Assembly: GCA_018818125.1 (NCBI GenBank)
Contig: JAHISQ010000083.1
Coordinates: 1-43,910 of the forward strand
DNA from: Candidatus Rifleibacteriota bacterium
GTDB lineage: Bacteria; Muiribacteriota; Ozemobacteria; Ozemobacterales; Ozemobacteraceae
Reading direction: 5' to 3'
DNA length: 43,910 bases
Shown: positions 1 through 9,100 of the stretch, piece after piece
How the letters are laid out: each line of letters begins with the position of its first letter
How positions within the stretch are numbered: the first letter of the stretch is position 1
Position numbers and translations under genes: made by a program
Notes under the pieces: model-generated
The model's database searches: none
What the model saw: only the letters and a program-made list of their open reading frames with translations
What the model was told of the DNA's origin: nothing

Positions 1-98
1 CCAAAAGTGCGGCAACCAGGTAACCGGCAACTCCTAGAACCAGTTGCGCTGGAACTCCCATTATCAGGTAATCAATCTTTGAGAACGTGATAAACATG
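1..98 (-). CDS. Possible N-terminal fragment of a membrane protein (runs off the left edge)
   Basis: The minus strand is open from about position 167 to the edge. From an ATG at 98 it reads MFITFSKIDYLIMGVPAQLV and then a long Ala/Leu/Val/Gly-rich stretch, which looks like a transmembrane segment. No clear Shine-Dalgarno precedes the ATG. If real, the gene is divergent from the plus-strand gene starting at 146. The caveat is that antisense reading of charged coiled-coil sequence often gives hydrophobic peptide. The plus strand here is also open and encodes a charged helix-like peptide in frame with the next gene, so this could be a shadow. No family was recognised. Confidence 0.3.
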
Positions 99-145
99 GC
101 GGAGCTCAAAACAAGCGCGCCAAATTCCAGGAACGGGAACAGGCC

Positions 146-877
146 ATGGAGCAGATGAAGACCGAATTCTCAGCACAGGCCACTAATATTCAGGAACTCA
201 TGAACTACAGCGCACAACTGGCACGCGACCCTGAATACATGGGCTTCGCCAATCGCGAAAAGTTTGAAGCAGCAATGAAAGCAAAAGCTGCTGAACTTGG
301 TCTACCCTATGACGCGATGGCCGCAATTGACACGATGGAATCTCAATTCATTGGCTCTGGTCTGCCAACACCACCCAGCCAACCAACGCTAAATTTTGAC
401 AATTTCAGCAACGCTTCAGAACAGAAGCGCGAAATTGAAAATCTTGGACTTGCACTGCAATATTTCGCAAACCTGCTCAACAATGGCGATCTTAATGCAA
501 TCAGAACAAGATTCATGGCCGCCGCCGGAACCTTCTTTGCTCAGACACTGGCCGGAGCCCAAATTCAGCCGGGCAGCCATCCATTCTTTATTCTCGACGA
601 AGCTCGTGAAATCATTTTCGCACAACTTGGCACTGTTGTTAAGGGTGTGATTCTTATAAAGCCCGTAGACATGCAGACACTCGGCCAGCTTGGCGAAATG
701 CCTACTCCGGAACAGATCATTGCGAATAAAAAAGCTCTTTTCACACTTGTCATTGGCCGTATCAATGCTGAATACGCCAATCTGACTGGTGCTCCAACTG
801 CCGAAGCTGAAAAGGAAAAATTCATTCAGGCACTTGCAGCACTTACCTCAATCGTGATGGCTCCAGCTCAACCATAA
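146..877 (+). CDS. Hypothetical protein, helical, 243 aa
   Basis: No family was recognised. The protein has no signal peptide and no convincing membrane helix. The first 70 residues are charged and probably helical, residues 71-90 are Pro-rich (PTPPSQPT), and the rest is Ala-rich helix with a more hydrophobic patch near residues 145-175. The start is uncertain. ATG 146 has only weak upstream purines, an in-frame ATG lies at 155, and the same frame stays open back to a stop at 80-82 with a plausible charged peptide but no start codon in it. A frameshift or a longer original product is therefore possible. The gene is followed 35 nt later by a strong terminator, so it probably ends its own transcript. 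Confidence 0.75.
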   Translation: MEQMKTEFSAQATNIQELMNYSAQLARDPEYMGFANREKFEAAMKAKAAELGLPYDAMAAIDTMESQFIGSGLPTPPSQPTLNFDNFSNASEQKREIENLGLALQYFANLLNNGDLNAIRTRFMAAAGTFFAQTLAGAQIQPGSHPFFILDEAREIIFAQLGTVVKGVILIKPVDMQTLGQLGEMPTPEQIIANKKALFTLVIGRINAEYANLTGAPTAEAEKEKFIQALAALTSIVMAPAQP

Positions 878-911
878 CCGCGAATTGTAACACTGATTAT
901 TGATCAGTCCC

Positions 912-950
912 AATCCCGGGTGCAGCAAAACTGCACCCGGGATTTATTTT
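912..950 (+). terminator. Strong intrinsic terminator after the 243-aa gene
   Basis: A perfect 14-bp inverted repeat (AATCCCGGGTGCAG at 912-925 and its complement at 931-944) encloses a 5-nt loop and is followed by TATTTT. The stem is GC-rich and lies 35 nt past the stop codon of the upstream gene. Confidence 0.93.
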
Positions 951-1440
951 AGCTCAGTCTTAGATCTTGCGGCCAGCACAACCTATTTCAATATGGCCAT
1001 ACAGATTGCTCTTGGGTTAAAAGATAGATCATCAGAGCTGTTTTTTTCTGTTGATACAATATTCTGCAGGGAGCCAATTTGAGTCCACCTTGCCAGCCTA
1101 TACCAGCAGACACTTTGACGAGGTTACAATTTTAACAAGTGCCTGAACAAAAGATCTCAAAGGCGCTTTACCTCAGGATTGCGATAGATTTTCCAGACAT
1201 ATGTGATTATCGTTGAATAAAGTTGATTTGAATTAATACGGTGTGAATTTAACCTGCCAATGACAATTGGAGTTAGCATAATGCTAATAGCACCCAATAG
1301 AGTTATTGAAGGCATACACCAGCAGCAGTAATATTGCATTGTTCTAAAGGTACGAAACATCACTGCTCAAGGCAATCACAGCTGATTATTTCTCTGCCGG
1401 CAAGCTCCCAACTTCCCCAAAAAAATCGAAAGGATTTTTT
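951..1440. other. Intergenic stretch of about 490 nt without a recognised gene
   Basis: Reading frames here are short, lack ribosome-binding sites and resemble no protein family. No tRNA-like or riboswitch-like fold was recognised. The only clear structure is a short perfect palindrome at 1273-1287. The last bases before 1441 hold the ribosome-binding site of the SET-domain gene. Confidence 0.6.
1273..1287. promoter_or_regulatory. 15-nt palindrome, possible operator
   Basis: TTAGCAT-A-ATGCTAA is a perfect inverted repeat with a single central base. It lies 150 nt upstream of the SET-domain gene. The size and symmetry suit a dimeric regulator site, but no regulator or promoter can be tied to it from the sequence. 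Confidence 0.25.
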
Positions 1441-2133
1441 ATGATTCACCCGGACACGGAACTGCGTTTTATCAACAATGAGATTGGTTACGGCCTGGTC
1501 GCCACCCGCTTTATTCCCAAAGGAACCATTACCTGGGTATTTGACCAGCTCGACCGCGAGTTCACACCAAATCAGCTCGATCAGCTTGCCCCGATGTACA
1601 AAGAAATCTTGATCAAATACTGCTTCAGAAACAACAAGGGCAACAACATTCTCTGCTGGGATAACGCACGTTATGTGAATCATAGTTTCCATTCAAACTG
1701 CCTGACTACTCCATACGACTTTGAAATCGCCACTCGCGACATTCAGCCAGGCGAAGAACTGACTGACGACTACGGCTATCTCAATATTGACGAGCCATTC
1801 AGAGGCAAAGACGAGGGTACCCGCCGCAAAGTCGTTTACCCCAACGATCTGGTCAAATACCACAAAGTCTGGGATAAACAGCTGATCAAAGCGATGAAAC
1901 AGATCGCAAAAGTTGAACAGCCGCTGCAATCACTGCTGACCCAGGATCTCTGGGAAAAGTCTGTTCGCATCGCCGAAGGTCGCGAAGAAATGGATTCGAT
2001 TCTTAACTGCTACTACAGCGGCGAAGAAAACACAGAAGTGAATAATAATCACTGTTACCGACACCAGGAAATGCTCATGCCCGAAGATACTTCCGAAGCT
2101 GCTCCATCACGCGATCGCCAGCATAATAACTGA
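1441..2133 (+). CDS. SET-domain protein, putative protein-lysine methyltransferase
   Basis: SET domains transfer a methyl group from S-adenosylmethionine to lysine side chains. The expected motifs are in order in the N-terminal half. A GxG turn (GYGLVA) near residue 17 is followed by the cofactor-binding RYVNHSFHSNC around residues 79-89. The catalytic GEELTDDYG lies near 105, with the active-site Tyr present. No post-SET cysteine cluster follows; residues 120-230 are helical and then polar. ATG 1441 is well supported by AAAGGA about 7 nt upstream. The gene stands alone: a long gap precedes it and it converges with the vWA operon, whose last stop is 5 nt away. The substrate is unknown. Bacterial SET proteins are uncommon but known. 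Confidence 0.88.
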   Translation: MIHPDTELRFINNEIGYGLVATRFIPKGTITWVFDQLDREFTPNQLDQLAPMYKEILIKYCFRNNKGNNILCWDNARYVNHSFHSNCLTTPYDFEIATRDIQPGEELTDDYGYLNIDEPFRGKDEGTRRKVVYPNDLVKYHKVWDKQLIKAMKQIAKVEQPLQSLLTQDLWEKSVRIAEGREEMDSILNCYYSGEENTEVNNNHCYRHQEMLMPEDTSEAAPSRDRQHNN

Positions 2134-2138
2134 CCTGG

Positions 2139-4910
2139 TTATTTGCCGGTACGGCGGCCAGCCTGCTTTTTGGCCTGCTTAAGGGCTCCGGCAAAACCTG
2201 GTTTTGACTGAACAACGTCTGTCTGAGGCTCTGAATTAGCCTCGACAGGCGTTGTTGTTTTAGCTTCAGAGGCCGGGCGCCAGACATTCTTTTCGCCGGC
2301 AGCCTTTGTGATCGGTACATTTTCACTCTGCCGCCGCTGCAATCGCCCAAGTAATATGCTTAAAAGTGCGGTACGGCGTTCGACAATCTCAAGAAACAGC
2401 GATAACAGCGCAAGAAAAAGCAGCCAGTCCGAAATATTTCGAAACTGCACGGTAGATGGCATCGAGTTCCAGGCCTGTGAAAGGTCTATCAGCTCAGTCC
2501 CGCCAGTTACTGCTGCAATTTCTTTGAGAGCTTCAGCGCCAGCTTCAAGGTGCTGCGGCCGGTATTCCTGAGAATATGGCAGACAAACCGGATACAGGCG
2601 CAGTCTGCGATTGCCACCGGCATCAACCATGGCAACAATTGTCTCGTTGCCGCGCAACTGCAAACTGGCAGAGAGCGAATCTGCTGTCTCCCAGTTCATG
2701 GTGAGTTTTTCGGTCACCGGCTCTCGATCAGCAAATGATCGCATTACCGTAATTTGCGGATTATCTCTGAAAATTTCACGGTCACGCTCTGGATCAAGGT
2801 GCAAAACCGCCTGCCACTGGCCATGCTGAATATTCTGAGTCACCGGCATATTTTCGATGCTCTGACGCTCATCTACCGCTGTCCACAGGCACAGTCCTGA
2901 CAAAATTTCGGCGGCAGGTGCACTGCTCAGAAACGGCTGACCAATGGCGCTGTCGATAACACCCATATAGCAGATCACACGCCCCAGACCCTGCTGCCAA
3001 CCAACTGCCAGAGGCGCTTTGTTTTCATCAAGTGTCTGCAATGCGACCTGGGCCCCGGGACGGGCATAACAGAGATTATAAGCACCAAGTCGCGAACGAA
3101 ACGGCAGTGGCTTGCCAATAAACGCGCTTATCGCCTCGGTTGTGGCAATATCGGTCGGCTCATCGAGAAAGGTGCTGCGCGCAGCAACAAAGGTGTCTTG
3201 AGTGAACAGACGTGGCAATTCAGCCGGATCATTGGTGAAGAAAATGCGGCCCTTGCCTTCTGCCGCAATTTTTTTGAGCAGATTAGCATCTGAATCGGTT
3301 TCGCGACCCAGTCCGATAACACTGCAGGTAATGCCAGCCTGCCCAGCCTTTTCGAGCAGCACCCAGTATTGCCCAGGCTGTTCGGAGTCAGCTGCATCAG
3401 CGAACAAAATGATGTGCCGCGTCTTTGCCTTTGACTGCAAAAGCATTTCACAGGCTTTACTCAACCCTTCCTCGACATAGATGCCGCCACCCATTGATTC
3501 AACTTGCAGAACCTTATTTCGAACCGCACCTTTATCAGACAATGATTGCAGCGGCGTTATCACATGCGGAAGCGTATCTACTGCCAGCAACCCGAATTCA
3601 TCCAGCGGAGAAAGCAGATCTATAGTGTTTGCAGCAGCGATATTAGCCAGATCCATTTTGGTGCGGTCGCCCTGAGCTGGAGCAGCCATGCTGCCAGAGC
3701 GGTCAAGCACCAGCACTAATGCCAACGCAAGTTTTCGGTGTTCGGAACGAAGTTCAAGCGAAACCGGCAGTATTGGCTCAAGAATCGACTGGTAATAACC
3801 ACCGTTTCCATAAGAGTTGCGACCACCGGTAAGCATCAGGCCACCACCAAGATGACGCACCCAGGCGCTCAGAACCTGCATTCCGTGCATGCCAATGCGG
3901 TTAGCAGAGACATTTTCGATAATAACCGCCGAATACCCTGCTAATAACTCAAGACTCCAATGGATATCAGCTGGGCTGATTACTTCAACCCGCTGCGCAC
4001 GACTTTTTAACAGTTCCACCAGGGGATTCTTCATATCTTCGCTGACCACCAGCAAAGGCATTCTGCCACGCACTTCGGCTATGGCGGTAGCCAGATTGTT
4101 CTCGGGCACCGGGTCTTTGCCATGACTGCCAGTTACTCTCAGCTGATATTTCAATACCGACGCCTCACCGGCACTGTGCCTGAAAGTGAGACTGTTGTTG
4201 CCGCGGTGAAGCTGGCGGGTCACACTGGCAATAAGGTGTCCAGAGCAAATCAACTCTATCGAAGCAGCCTGTTCAACCGGTGCATAAACCTCGGCGCCAA
4301 TCATAAAAGTTTCTCCGGGCTCAAGCAGACCAGGCACTTCAAATCTGCTGAGAGCTAGATCATTGGCGGCATCTCTGCTCAACAAACGGTAATCGACGGG
4401 AACCCCGCGCGCCGCTGCCTTAAATGCAGCCTGAGTCGGGTCTTTTCCACTCCACAGTCCATCTGAGAGTATGATAATACGCGCTGAAAGATCACCGGGA
4501 ACCAGCGACAAGGCTCGATTTATCGCCTCATGCAGATTTGACGCCTCCGGATTAACTCCGACACTGAAGCCGGAGAAAGAGCCACGACCCGGCGGCATAT
4601 CAACTCGTACCTCGTCGGCAAATGACAATACGCCAAGTCTGCCATTTTCCGGCATCCCGCGGCGCAACAATGACAAAGTTTCCGAAATACGCGAATCAGC
4701 ATCAGACGGCATCGAAAGACTGCGATCGGCAATTACGATCAGCATACCCTCACGCCCGGGTAGACGAAGCTGCATACCGGCCAGAGCCAGAACCACCAGT
4801 ACCACGGTGACAACGCGCAGCAGTAGAATCTTGCGCGAACGCATGCGCAGCCTGAACACCGCCCAGAGCCCCGGAAACAGAAGCAAGAGCCAGTGAGGTT
4901 CAGTAAACAT
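2139..4910 (-). CDS. Membrane protein with two vWA domains and a GATase-like domain, 923 aa
   Basis: Two membrane helices (about 6-20 and 28-48) are followed by a first von Willebrand A domain with the metal-site motif DRSLS at 62-66. A linker and a class I glutamine-amidotransferase-like Rossmann region follow (about 283-385, with HLGGGLMLTGG). A second vWA domain carries DRSGS at 403-407. A last helix (about 829-842) leads into a Lys/Glu-rich tail of about 80 residues. No amidotransferase Cys nucleophile is evident at the GGRNSYG loop, so the Rossmann domain is probably non-catalytic. This is the last gene of an eight-gene operon. Its ATG overlaps the upstream stop by 11 nt and has GGGAGG 7 nt before it. 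A role in a MoxR-vWA envelope complex is inferred. Confidence 0.85.
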   Translation of the reverse strand: MFTEPHWLLLLFPGLWAVFRLRMRSRKILLLRVVTVVLVVLALAGMQLRLPGREGMLIVIADRSLSMPSDADSRISETLSLLRRGMPENGRLGVLSFADEVRVDMPPGRGSFSGFSVGVNPEASNLHEAINRALSLVPGDLSARIIILSDGLWSGKDPTQAAFKAAARGVPVDYRLLSRDAANDLALSRFEVPGLLEPGETFMIGAEVYAPVEQAASIELICSGHLIASVTRQLHRGNNSLTFRHSAGEASVLKYQLRVTGSHGKDPVPENNLATAIAEVRGRMPLLVVSEDMKNPLVELLKSRAQRVEVISPADIHWSLELLAGYSAVIIENVSANRIGMHGMQVLSAWVRHLGGGLMLTGGRNSYGNGGYYQSILEPILPVSLELRSEHRKLALALVLVLDRSGSMAAPAQGDRTKMDLANIAAANTIDLLSPLDEFGLLAVDTLPHVITPLQSLSDKGAVRNKVLQVESMGGGIYVEEGLSKACEMLLQSKAKTRHIILFADAADSEQPGQYWVLLEKAGQAGITCSVIGLGRETDSDANLLKKIAAEGKGRIFFTNDPAELPRLFTQDTFVAARSTFLDEPTDIATTEAISAFIGKPLPFRSRLGAYNLCYARPGAQVALQTLDENKAPLAVGWQQGLGRVICYMGVIDSAIGQPFLSSAPAAEILSGLCLWTAVDERQSIENMPVTQNIQHGQWQAVLHLDPERDREIFRDNPQITVMRSFADREPVTEKLTMNWETADSLSASLQLRGNETIVAMVDAGGNRRLRLYPVCLPYSQEYRPQHLEAGAEALKEIAAVTGGTELIDLSQAWNSMPSTVQFRNISDWLLFLALLSLFLEIVERRTALLSILLGRLQRRQSENVPITKAAGEKNVWRPASEAKTTTPVEANSEPQTDVVQSKPGFAGALKQAKKQAGRRTGK

Positions 4911-6762
4911 GGCCTGGCCTCCCCTGTCTGAGCAACCATTGGTGCAAAACCATCAGCAACAGCGCTGGAACGATAAACCACCAGCGCACATCAGAAAAAT
5001 ATCTGGCAGTGTCGCCTTCGGCAAGTTCGAAATCTGGAACATGGGTTTGAAGATTGGTCAAGTCAGACTCTTCGACAGAATTAAGGTTTACAGAAGCCTT
5101 CCAGCTCGTGTCGCCGGCCTGAATGGTATGAATCCCAGGGTCTGTCGCTGCGAATCTGGCACTGTGCCGCCAAACAGGAATCTCTGAGACACGACCAGCA
5201 GGAGTAGTAACCTTGATGCTACCAACGCCCGCCGGCAGATTTACTCTGACCTCCATACCGCTGTGATAATTAAACTGAGCCGGGCCAGGATTCGACTGTT
5301 GGCGCCAGCTAAGGAGGTTCCAGAATAATACTGGCCATACCGGCGTAGTATGCAGATTAGAATGGCTGACAGCAAGATTAAGGTAGATATTGTGCGCGCT
5401 GAGCTGGTCTCCAGACGAAATCAGCAAAGGGATTCCGGCCACGGACATCAGCGGCTGACCTGCTCCGGTAAAATCCCGGTCAAAAGCCCAGGCCGCCGTA
5501 ACTTTTGGCAGACCTGCCAGCAGAGGGTGATTCTTGTCGACCGCTACTGAAGCTCTTAGTGTAACTGGCTGCGTAGCATTGTGAATAATAAAATTCCAGC
5601 GACCAACCGAGCCATGATCGGTCGGGGCATTCTCAAAAAACGCGAGTTGCCCTGCAGAATCAACAAGAGTGGCCAGTCCGCTGCTATTGATTGTGCGCTC
5701 AACGAGGAGGCGCAGCTGAGCCGACAGGCTGGCGGTCTCTACTTTCACCAGTTCAGGTCTGACCGGCAACAGCCAGGCCTGATTGTCGTATTCGATCGCG
5801 TCATTTTTAATAACAGCTCTTATCCCGGCAGTGGAATCCTTGATTGTCAGGCGCACACGGTGGTGTGCGCGGGCACCCAGATCAAGGTCAATGCGTTCGA
5901 TTAACGCAGCATCGCTGGCACTTAATATTTCGGCGGAAAGTCGCACCGGAGCTGGCGCAAAATTGACGAACTCGAAAAAGCAACGATCAACATCACCAAG
6001 CGCATAGCGGTTGGCCGTGGTTATGGCAATGTTTGCCAGTGGCTGTCCAAAAGCCAGCCAGTTGATATTGCCGGCCAAAGCCTGCTGTGTCCCTTTGGCC
6101 GCTTCCGCCATCCCTGGCTCACGCGGCACTAAACCATCCGTGGTTCTCGCCGCTTCCGCCATCCCTGGCTCACGCGGCACTAAACCATCCGTGGTTCTGT
6201 CAGTGATTACAAAAACTCTGGTGTCGGCAGAACAATTCTCAGAAACGGTTCTAAGCGCACTATTAAGATCTGCGGACGGCGAGTTGCATCGCCAGTTGCC
6301 AATAAGATGCGCTGCTTCGGTACCCTTCATGTCTGGCCGGCCGACAATTTCTGGCTCAACACCGGCTCGAAACAGAGTTAGTCGAATGAATTGACGTGAG
6401 AAAATATTCTGGTTTAGCCAGGCAAGCGCCCTGTCTCTTGAGGTCTCTGTTGCTCCAGCTGACATTGAGAAGGAGTCGTCGAGAATCAGAGCAACAGGAA
6501 CGAGCTGATCTCCGGTAATTGCCCGGGGTGTTGCAGCGGCCATTACCAGCAAAGCCAGGATCATCAGCTCTACAACCAGCACCAGCGGAATCTGCAATCT
6601 GGTTATTTTACGGCCGCCTTCGGCCGGAACTTTTACATGGCTCCAGAACATCAGCGAAGAAACCCTGATGTTTCGCGACTGACGCCTGAACAAATAAACG
6701 GCCGCCACCGCAGCCAGGGCGAGAATGCCCCAGAAAGCCAAAGGACTCATAAATACAGGCAT
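4900..6762 (-). CDS. BatA-like vWA membrane protein, 620 aa, with an internal 17-residue duplication
   Basis: The N-terminus matches the double-transmembrane BatA/aerotolerance N-terminal domain: helix 6-25, FRRQSR, an SSLMFW segment, then helix 57-78. A vWA domain follows with an intact DDSFS metal-site motif at 95-99. A long periplasmic-type beta-rich region ends in a C-terminal helix just before LRQGRPGHVY. BatA-type proteins work with MoxR ATPases, probably in assembling or maturing envelope complexes. The start has AGGAG 6 nt upstream and lies 2 nt after the DUF58 gene. The odd feature is the 17-residue RTTDGLVPREPGMAEAA present twice in tandem (189-205 and 206-222), directly after the vWA strand VFVITD. 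Confidence 0.87.
   Translation of the reverse strand: MPVFMSPLAFWGILALAAVAAVYLFRRQSRNIRVSSLMFWSHVKVPAEGGRKITRLQIPLVLVVELMILALLVMAAATPRAITGDQLVPVALILDDSFSMSAGATETSRDRALAWLNQNIFSRQFIRLTLFRAGVEPEIVGRPDMKGTEAAHLIGNWRCNSPSADLNSALRTVSENCSADTRVFVITDRTTDGLVPREPGMAEAARTTDGLVPREPGMAEAAKGTQQALAGNINWLAFGQPLANIAITTANRYALGDVDRCFFEFVNFAPAPVRLSAEILSASDAALIERIDLDLGARAHHRVRLTIKDSTAGIRAVIKNDAIEYDNQAWLLPVRPELVKVETASLSAQLRLLVERTINSSGLATLVDSAGQLAFFENAPTDHGSVGRWNFIIHNATQPVTLRASVAVDKNHPLLAGLPKVTAAWAFDRDFTGAGQPLMSVAGIPLLISSGDQLSAHNIYLNLAVSHSNLHTTPVWPVLFWNLLSWRQQSNPGPAQFNYHSGMEVRVNLPAGVGSIKVTTPAGRVSEIPVWRHSARFAATDPGIHTIQAGDTSWKASVNLNSVEESDLTNLQTHVPDFELAEGDTARYFSDVRWWFIVPALLLMVLHQWLLRQGRPGHVY
6098..6198. repeat. Perfect in-frame tandem duplication, 51-bp period
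   Basis: A 50-nt block at 6098-6147 recurs without any mismatch at 6149-6198. The period is 51 nt, so the BatA-like reading frame is kept and 17 residues are doubled. Zero divergence over 50 nt indicates a recent event (or a repeat-copy assembly artefact). Confidence 0.97.
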
Positions 6763-6764
6763 CT

Positions 6765-7643
6765 TCAGCTCCTGGTCATAATAATTTCAGTTTTGAGCAG
6801 CTCAACCGGCACAAAATCACTCAGCAGCTGTTCTCCAATACAATGGGTAAACACAGCACCATATTTGCTGCAGCATTTTTTCCAGTATTCCTGGTGGCGG
6901 GTAAAGTTGCGCAAATATTCGGAAATCAGGCTTTCATCGGCAATCAGCTCAACCGCCTCGGTTGTTTCGCAGTCAATCAGCCGAATATTGCCTGCGAACT
7001 CAGGCGCAATGTCTTCTTTTGCAAGCATCTGCACGACAGTGAGCAGCGCGGCGCCATCAGAGAGCTGGCGCAGCACCGAAACGGGTTCCTGACTCCAAAA
7101 AAGATCGCTGAGCAGTATGCGAGCTCCGTTGTTACGCAACCGCGGCGGAAAAGAAGTTATGGTCTCGCCAACATTGCCAGAATAATCAAATTCTGCACCA
7201 GGCCATTGAGTAAGCGGTAGATTAGCAGGCTCGATGCGGCGACAACGATCTTTAAGCAGCCAGCAGCTGACGGTATAGCCAGCATTATAAGCTGCCACCC
7301 GCAACAGGGCAGCCAGCGCCATGGTTGCGGCTCCTTTATGAAAAGTTTCGCCAGCCATAGAAAGCGATGTATCGATGAGAATATCAAGATGCGGTGAAAT
7401 CTCTTCGCGAAAAAGCTTGACGGTAAGCCGATCGGAACGGGCCATCGCGTTCCAATCGATGTGTCTGACATCGTCGCCAGGCTGGTATTCGCGGTGATCG
7501 AGAAATTCTAGAGAATTACCAGTATTGCGCCCAAAACGGCTGCCACCCTGCAGACCTGAAAAGCGCGACGAAATATTCAGATAAAACCTCTGACCGGCAA
7601 TTTCTGCCGCTTCGATACTGCTTTGTAAGAGCTTATGCACCAT
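6765..7643 (-). CDS. DUF58 (vWA-like) protein, 292 aa
   Basis: The DUF58 signature is clear. FLDHREYQPGDDVRHIDW lies near residues 47-65 and is followed by RSDRLTVKLFREE. A degenerate vWA metal-site motif, DTSLS, begins near residue 91. DUF58 proteins are standard partners of MoxR ATPases. The frame is open further upstream, but the start is placed at ATG 7643 because it shares one base with the stop of the permease gene (TGATG), which is typical of translational coupling. A longer start at 7727 would overlap the permease by 85 nt. No membrane helix is evident, so the protein is probably cytoplasmic or peripheral. Confidence 0.87.
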   Translation of the reverse strand: MVHKLLQSSIEAAEIAGQRFYLNISSRFSGLQGGSRFGRNTGNSLEFLDHREYQPGDDVRHIDWNAMARSDRLTVKLFREEISPHLDILIDTSLSMAGETFHKGAATMALAALLRVAAYNAGYTVSCWLLKDRCRRIEPANLPLTQWPGAEFDYSGNVGETITSFPPRLRNNGARILLSDLFWSQEPVSVLRQLSDGAALLTVVQMLAKEDIAPEFAGNIRLIDCETTEAVELIADESLISEYLRNFTRHQEYWKKCCSKYGAVFTHCIGEQLLSDFVPVELLKTEIIMTRS

Positions 7644-9100
7644 CACCGAACCATTTCTTTGTGAAATTCTCTTAACTGTTTTCCGATCCAGCCGGCATTG
7701 ATTACCAAACTGACAAACGCAAGACAAGCCGCAAAAACCAGCACAGAATCGCTACGCCGTGCCGTAGCAGCATAAAGAGGATTAGCGATCAGCAAATTAT
7801 CAGAGTCCATTCCCATAACGCCGCCGGCCAAAATCGGCACAATTGAAAACACCGCACATGTAAGCAGTGCAACAACCCAGGTATTACGGATATCCATGTA
7901 ATCAGCAACGAACACACGGCGAATAAAGGCAGCCAACAACGAATAGCCCAACATATAACAGTAGAAAGCGCCTGAATACAGAAAAAAATCACTGCTCATA
8001 CTGGCGCTGCCGTAGCTGGTAAAGTGTTTGCTTCCAGAGACAAACAAAACTATTGCAAAGGTAAGGATCTGCATGACAAGTACCCACGCCAGACCACCAG
8101 CAGCCCCGCTGAAAAAAACAAAAGCCACGCGCTGTCTGATAAAGCCAGACGGAACTTCGCGGGCGACCCGTTCGGTCAGATGATCACGTTCAGAAACCGC
8201 AACTAGACAAGCCATGCTCAAAATGTAACTGGCAATAAAGCCCCAAACAATGAACACCTCGGAACTTGAGCTTATAACCGCCCAGTAACCAGTCATCAAA
8301 AGTGTCACCACCCATAAAATCGTCGCCGCTACGCGCACCGGCAGCATGCGATTGGTGCCGGCAGGCGACACAACTGCTGCTGCTGCATGATACAAGAGAT
8401 AGGTTGCGGAAGTTGCAAAGACAACAAACGTTGTAATGGATGAGTAAAGATAGCCCGAATTAAATGTGCGATCAAGCCCATACCTGATCATTTCGCTGCT
8501 GATGCCCATCAGACTGAAAAACATTATAACCTGAAAAACCAGCCCGGCTCCGCGAAACAAATACATACTTCCACCTTCGCGCGCCATACTGCCGATGCAG
8601 ATCTGGAACATGGCGCCGCCAGCACACACCACCAGACCAAGCAACAGCATAACAAAAGTCGCCCAGAGATCGACGCCGCTCAAAAAAAAGGTCATCGCCA
8701 TAAACGGCGCAAACGCGCTATTTATGAGCAAAATAATCATAAACGACGCCGCAAATTTACCGCGAATGATCGACTGCGGCGTGATCGTAGTAATAAAGAG
8801 CAGCTCATCACTACCCTCGCTGCGCTCACGCGAGAACCTGAATCCAGAATAGATCGGTATGATTGCAAAGCTGGCCAGAAACAGAACGCCGTAGAGAAAC
8901 ATCAGGGTTTCCTGACCGGCGCTACCGTGCCGGATATTCTGATCAGCCAGCGACAAGCTTAATACCACGCACTGAAAGCCGAGAAACAGAATCAGCACGC
9001 CCCAGAAAAACTTGCCTCTGACGATCTGGCGCAGTTCCTTGACAATTATCGGGTTTATACGCTCATCGAGGCGGTCAATAAGATTATTGATGGCTGTCAT
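7643..9100 (-). CDS. ABC-2 type transporter permease, 485 aa
   Basis: The product has about twelve hydrophobic segments after a cytoplasmic N-terminus with NPIIVKELRQIVRGK, the typical opening of ABC-2/GldF-like permeases. An RFSRERSEGSDELLFITTITP element follows the second helix; this is the coupling region seen in export permeases. It is roughly twice the length of a six-helix ABC-2 subunit, so a single chain may supply the whole membrane part. Its ATG overlaps the ATPase stop (ATGA) and has AGGTG 7 nt upstream. The substrate is not known. Its place inside the MoxR-vWA operon suggests it works with, or is assembled by, those proteins. Confidence 0.87.
   Translation of the reverse strand: MTAINNLIDRLDERINPIIVKELRQIVRGKFFWGVLILFLGFQCVVLSLSLADQNIRHGSAGQETLMFLYGVLFLASFAIIPIYSGFRFSRERSEGSDELLFITTITPQSIIRGKFAASFMIILLINSAFAPFMAMTFFLSGVDLWATFVMLLLGLVVCAGGAMFQICIGSMAREGGSMYLFRGAGLVFQVIMFFSLMGISSEMIRYGLDRTFNSGYLYSSITTFVVFATSATYLLYHAAAAVVSPAGTNRMLPVRVAATILWVVTLLMTGYWAVISSSSEVFIVWGFIASYILSMACLVAVSERDHLTERVAREVPSGFIRQRVAFVFFSGAAGGLAWVLVMQILTFAIVLFVSGSKHFTSYGSASMSSDFFLYSGAFYCYMLGYSLLAAFIRRVFVADYMDIRNTWVVALLTCAVFSIVPILAGGVMGMDSDNLLIANPLYAATARRSDSVLVFAACLAFVSLVINAGWIGKQLREFHKEMVR

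Noticed and set aside
900..1082. 60-codon plus-strand frame after the first gene
   Set aside because: It spans the strong terminator at 912-950 and has no ribosome-binding site.
1157..1363. 68-codon minus-strand frame in the gap before the SET gene
   Set aside because: No ribosome-binding site, no recognisable sequence, and the frame overlaps a palindrome in A/T-rich DNA.
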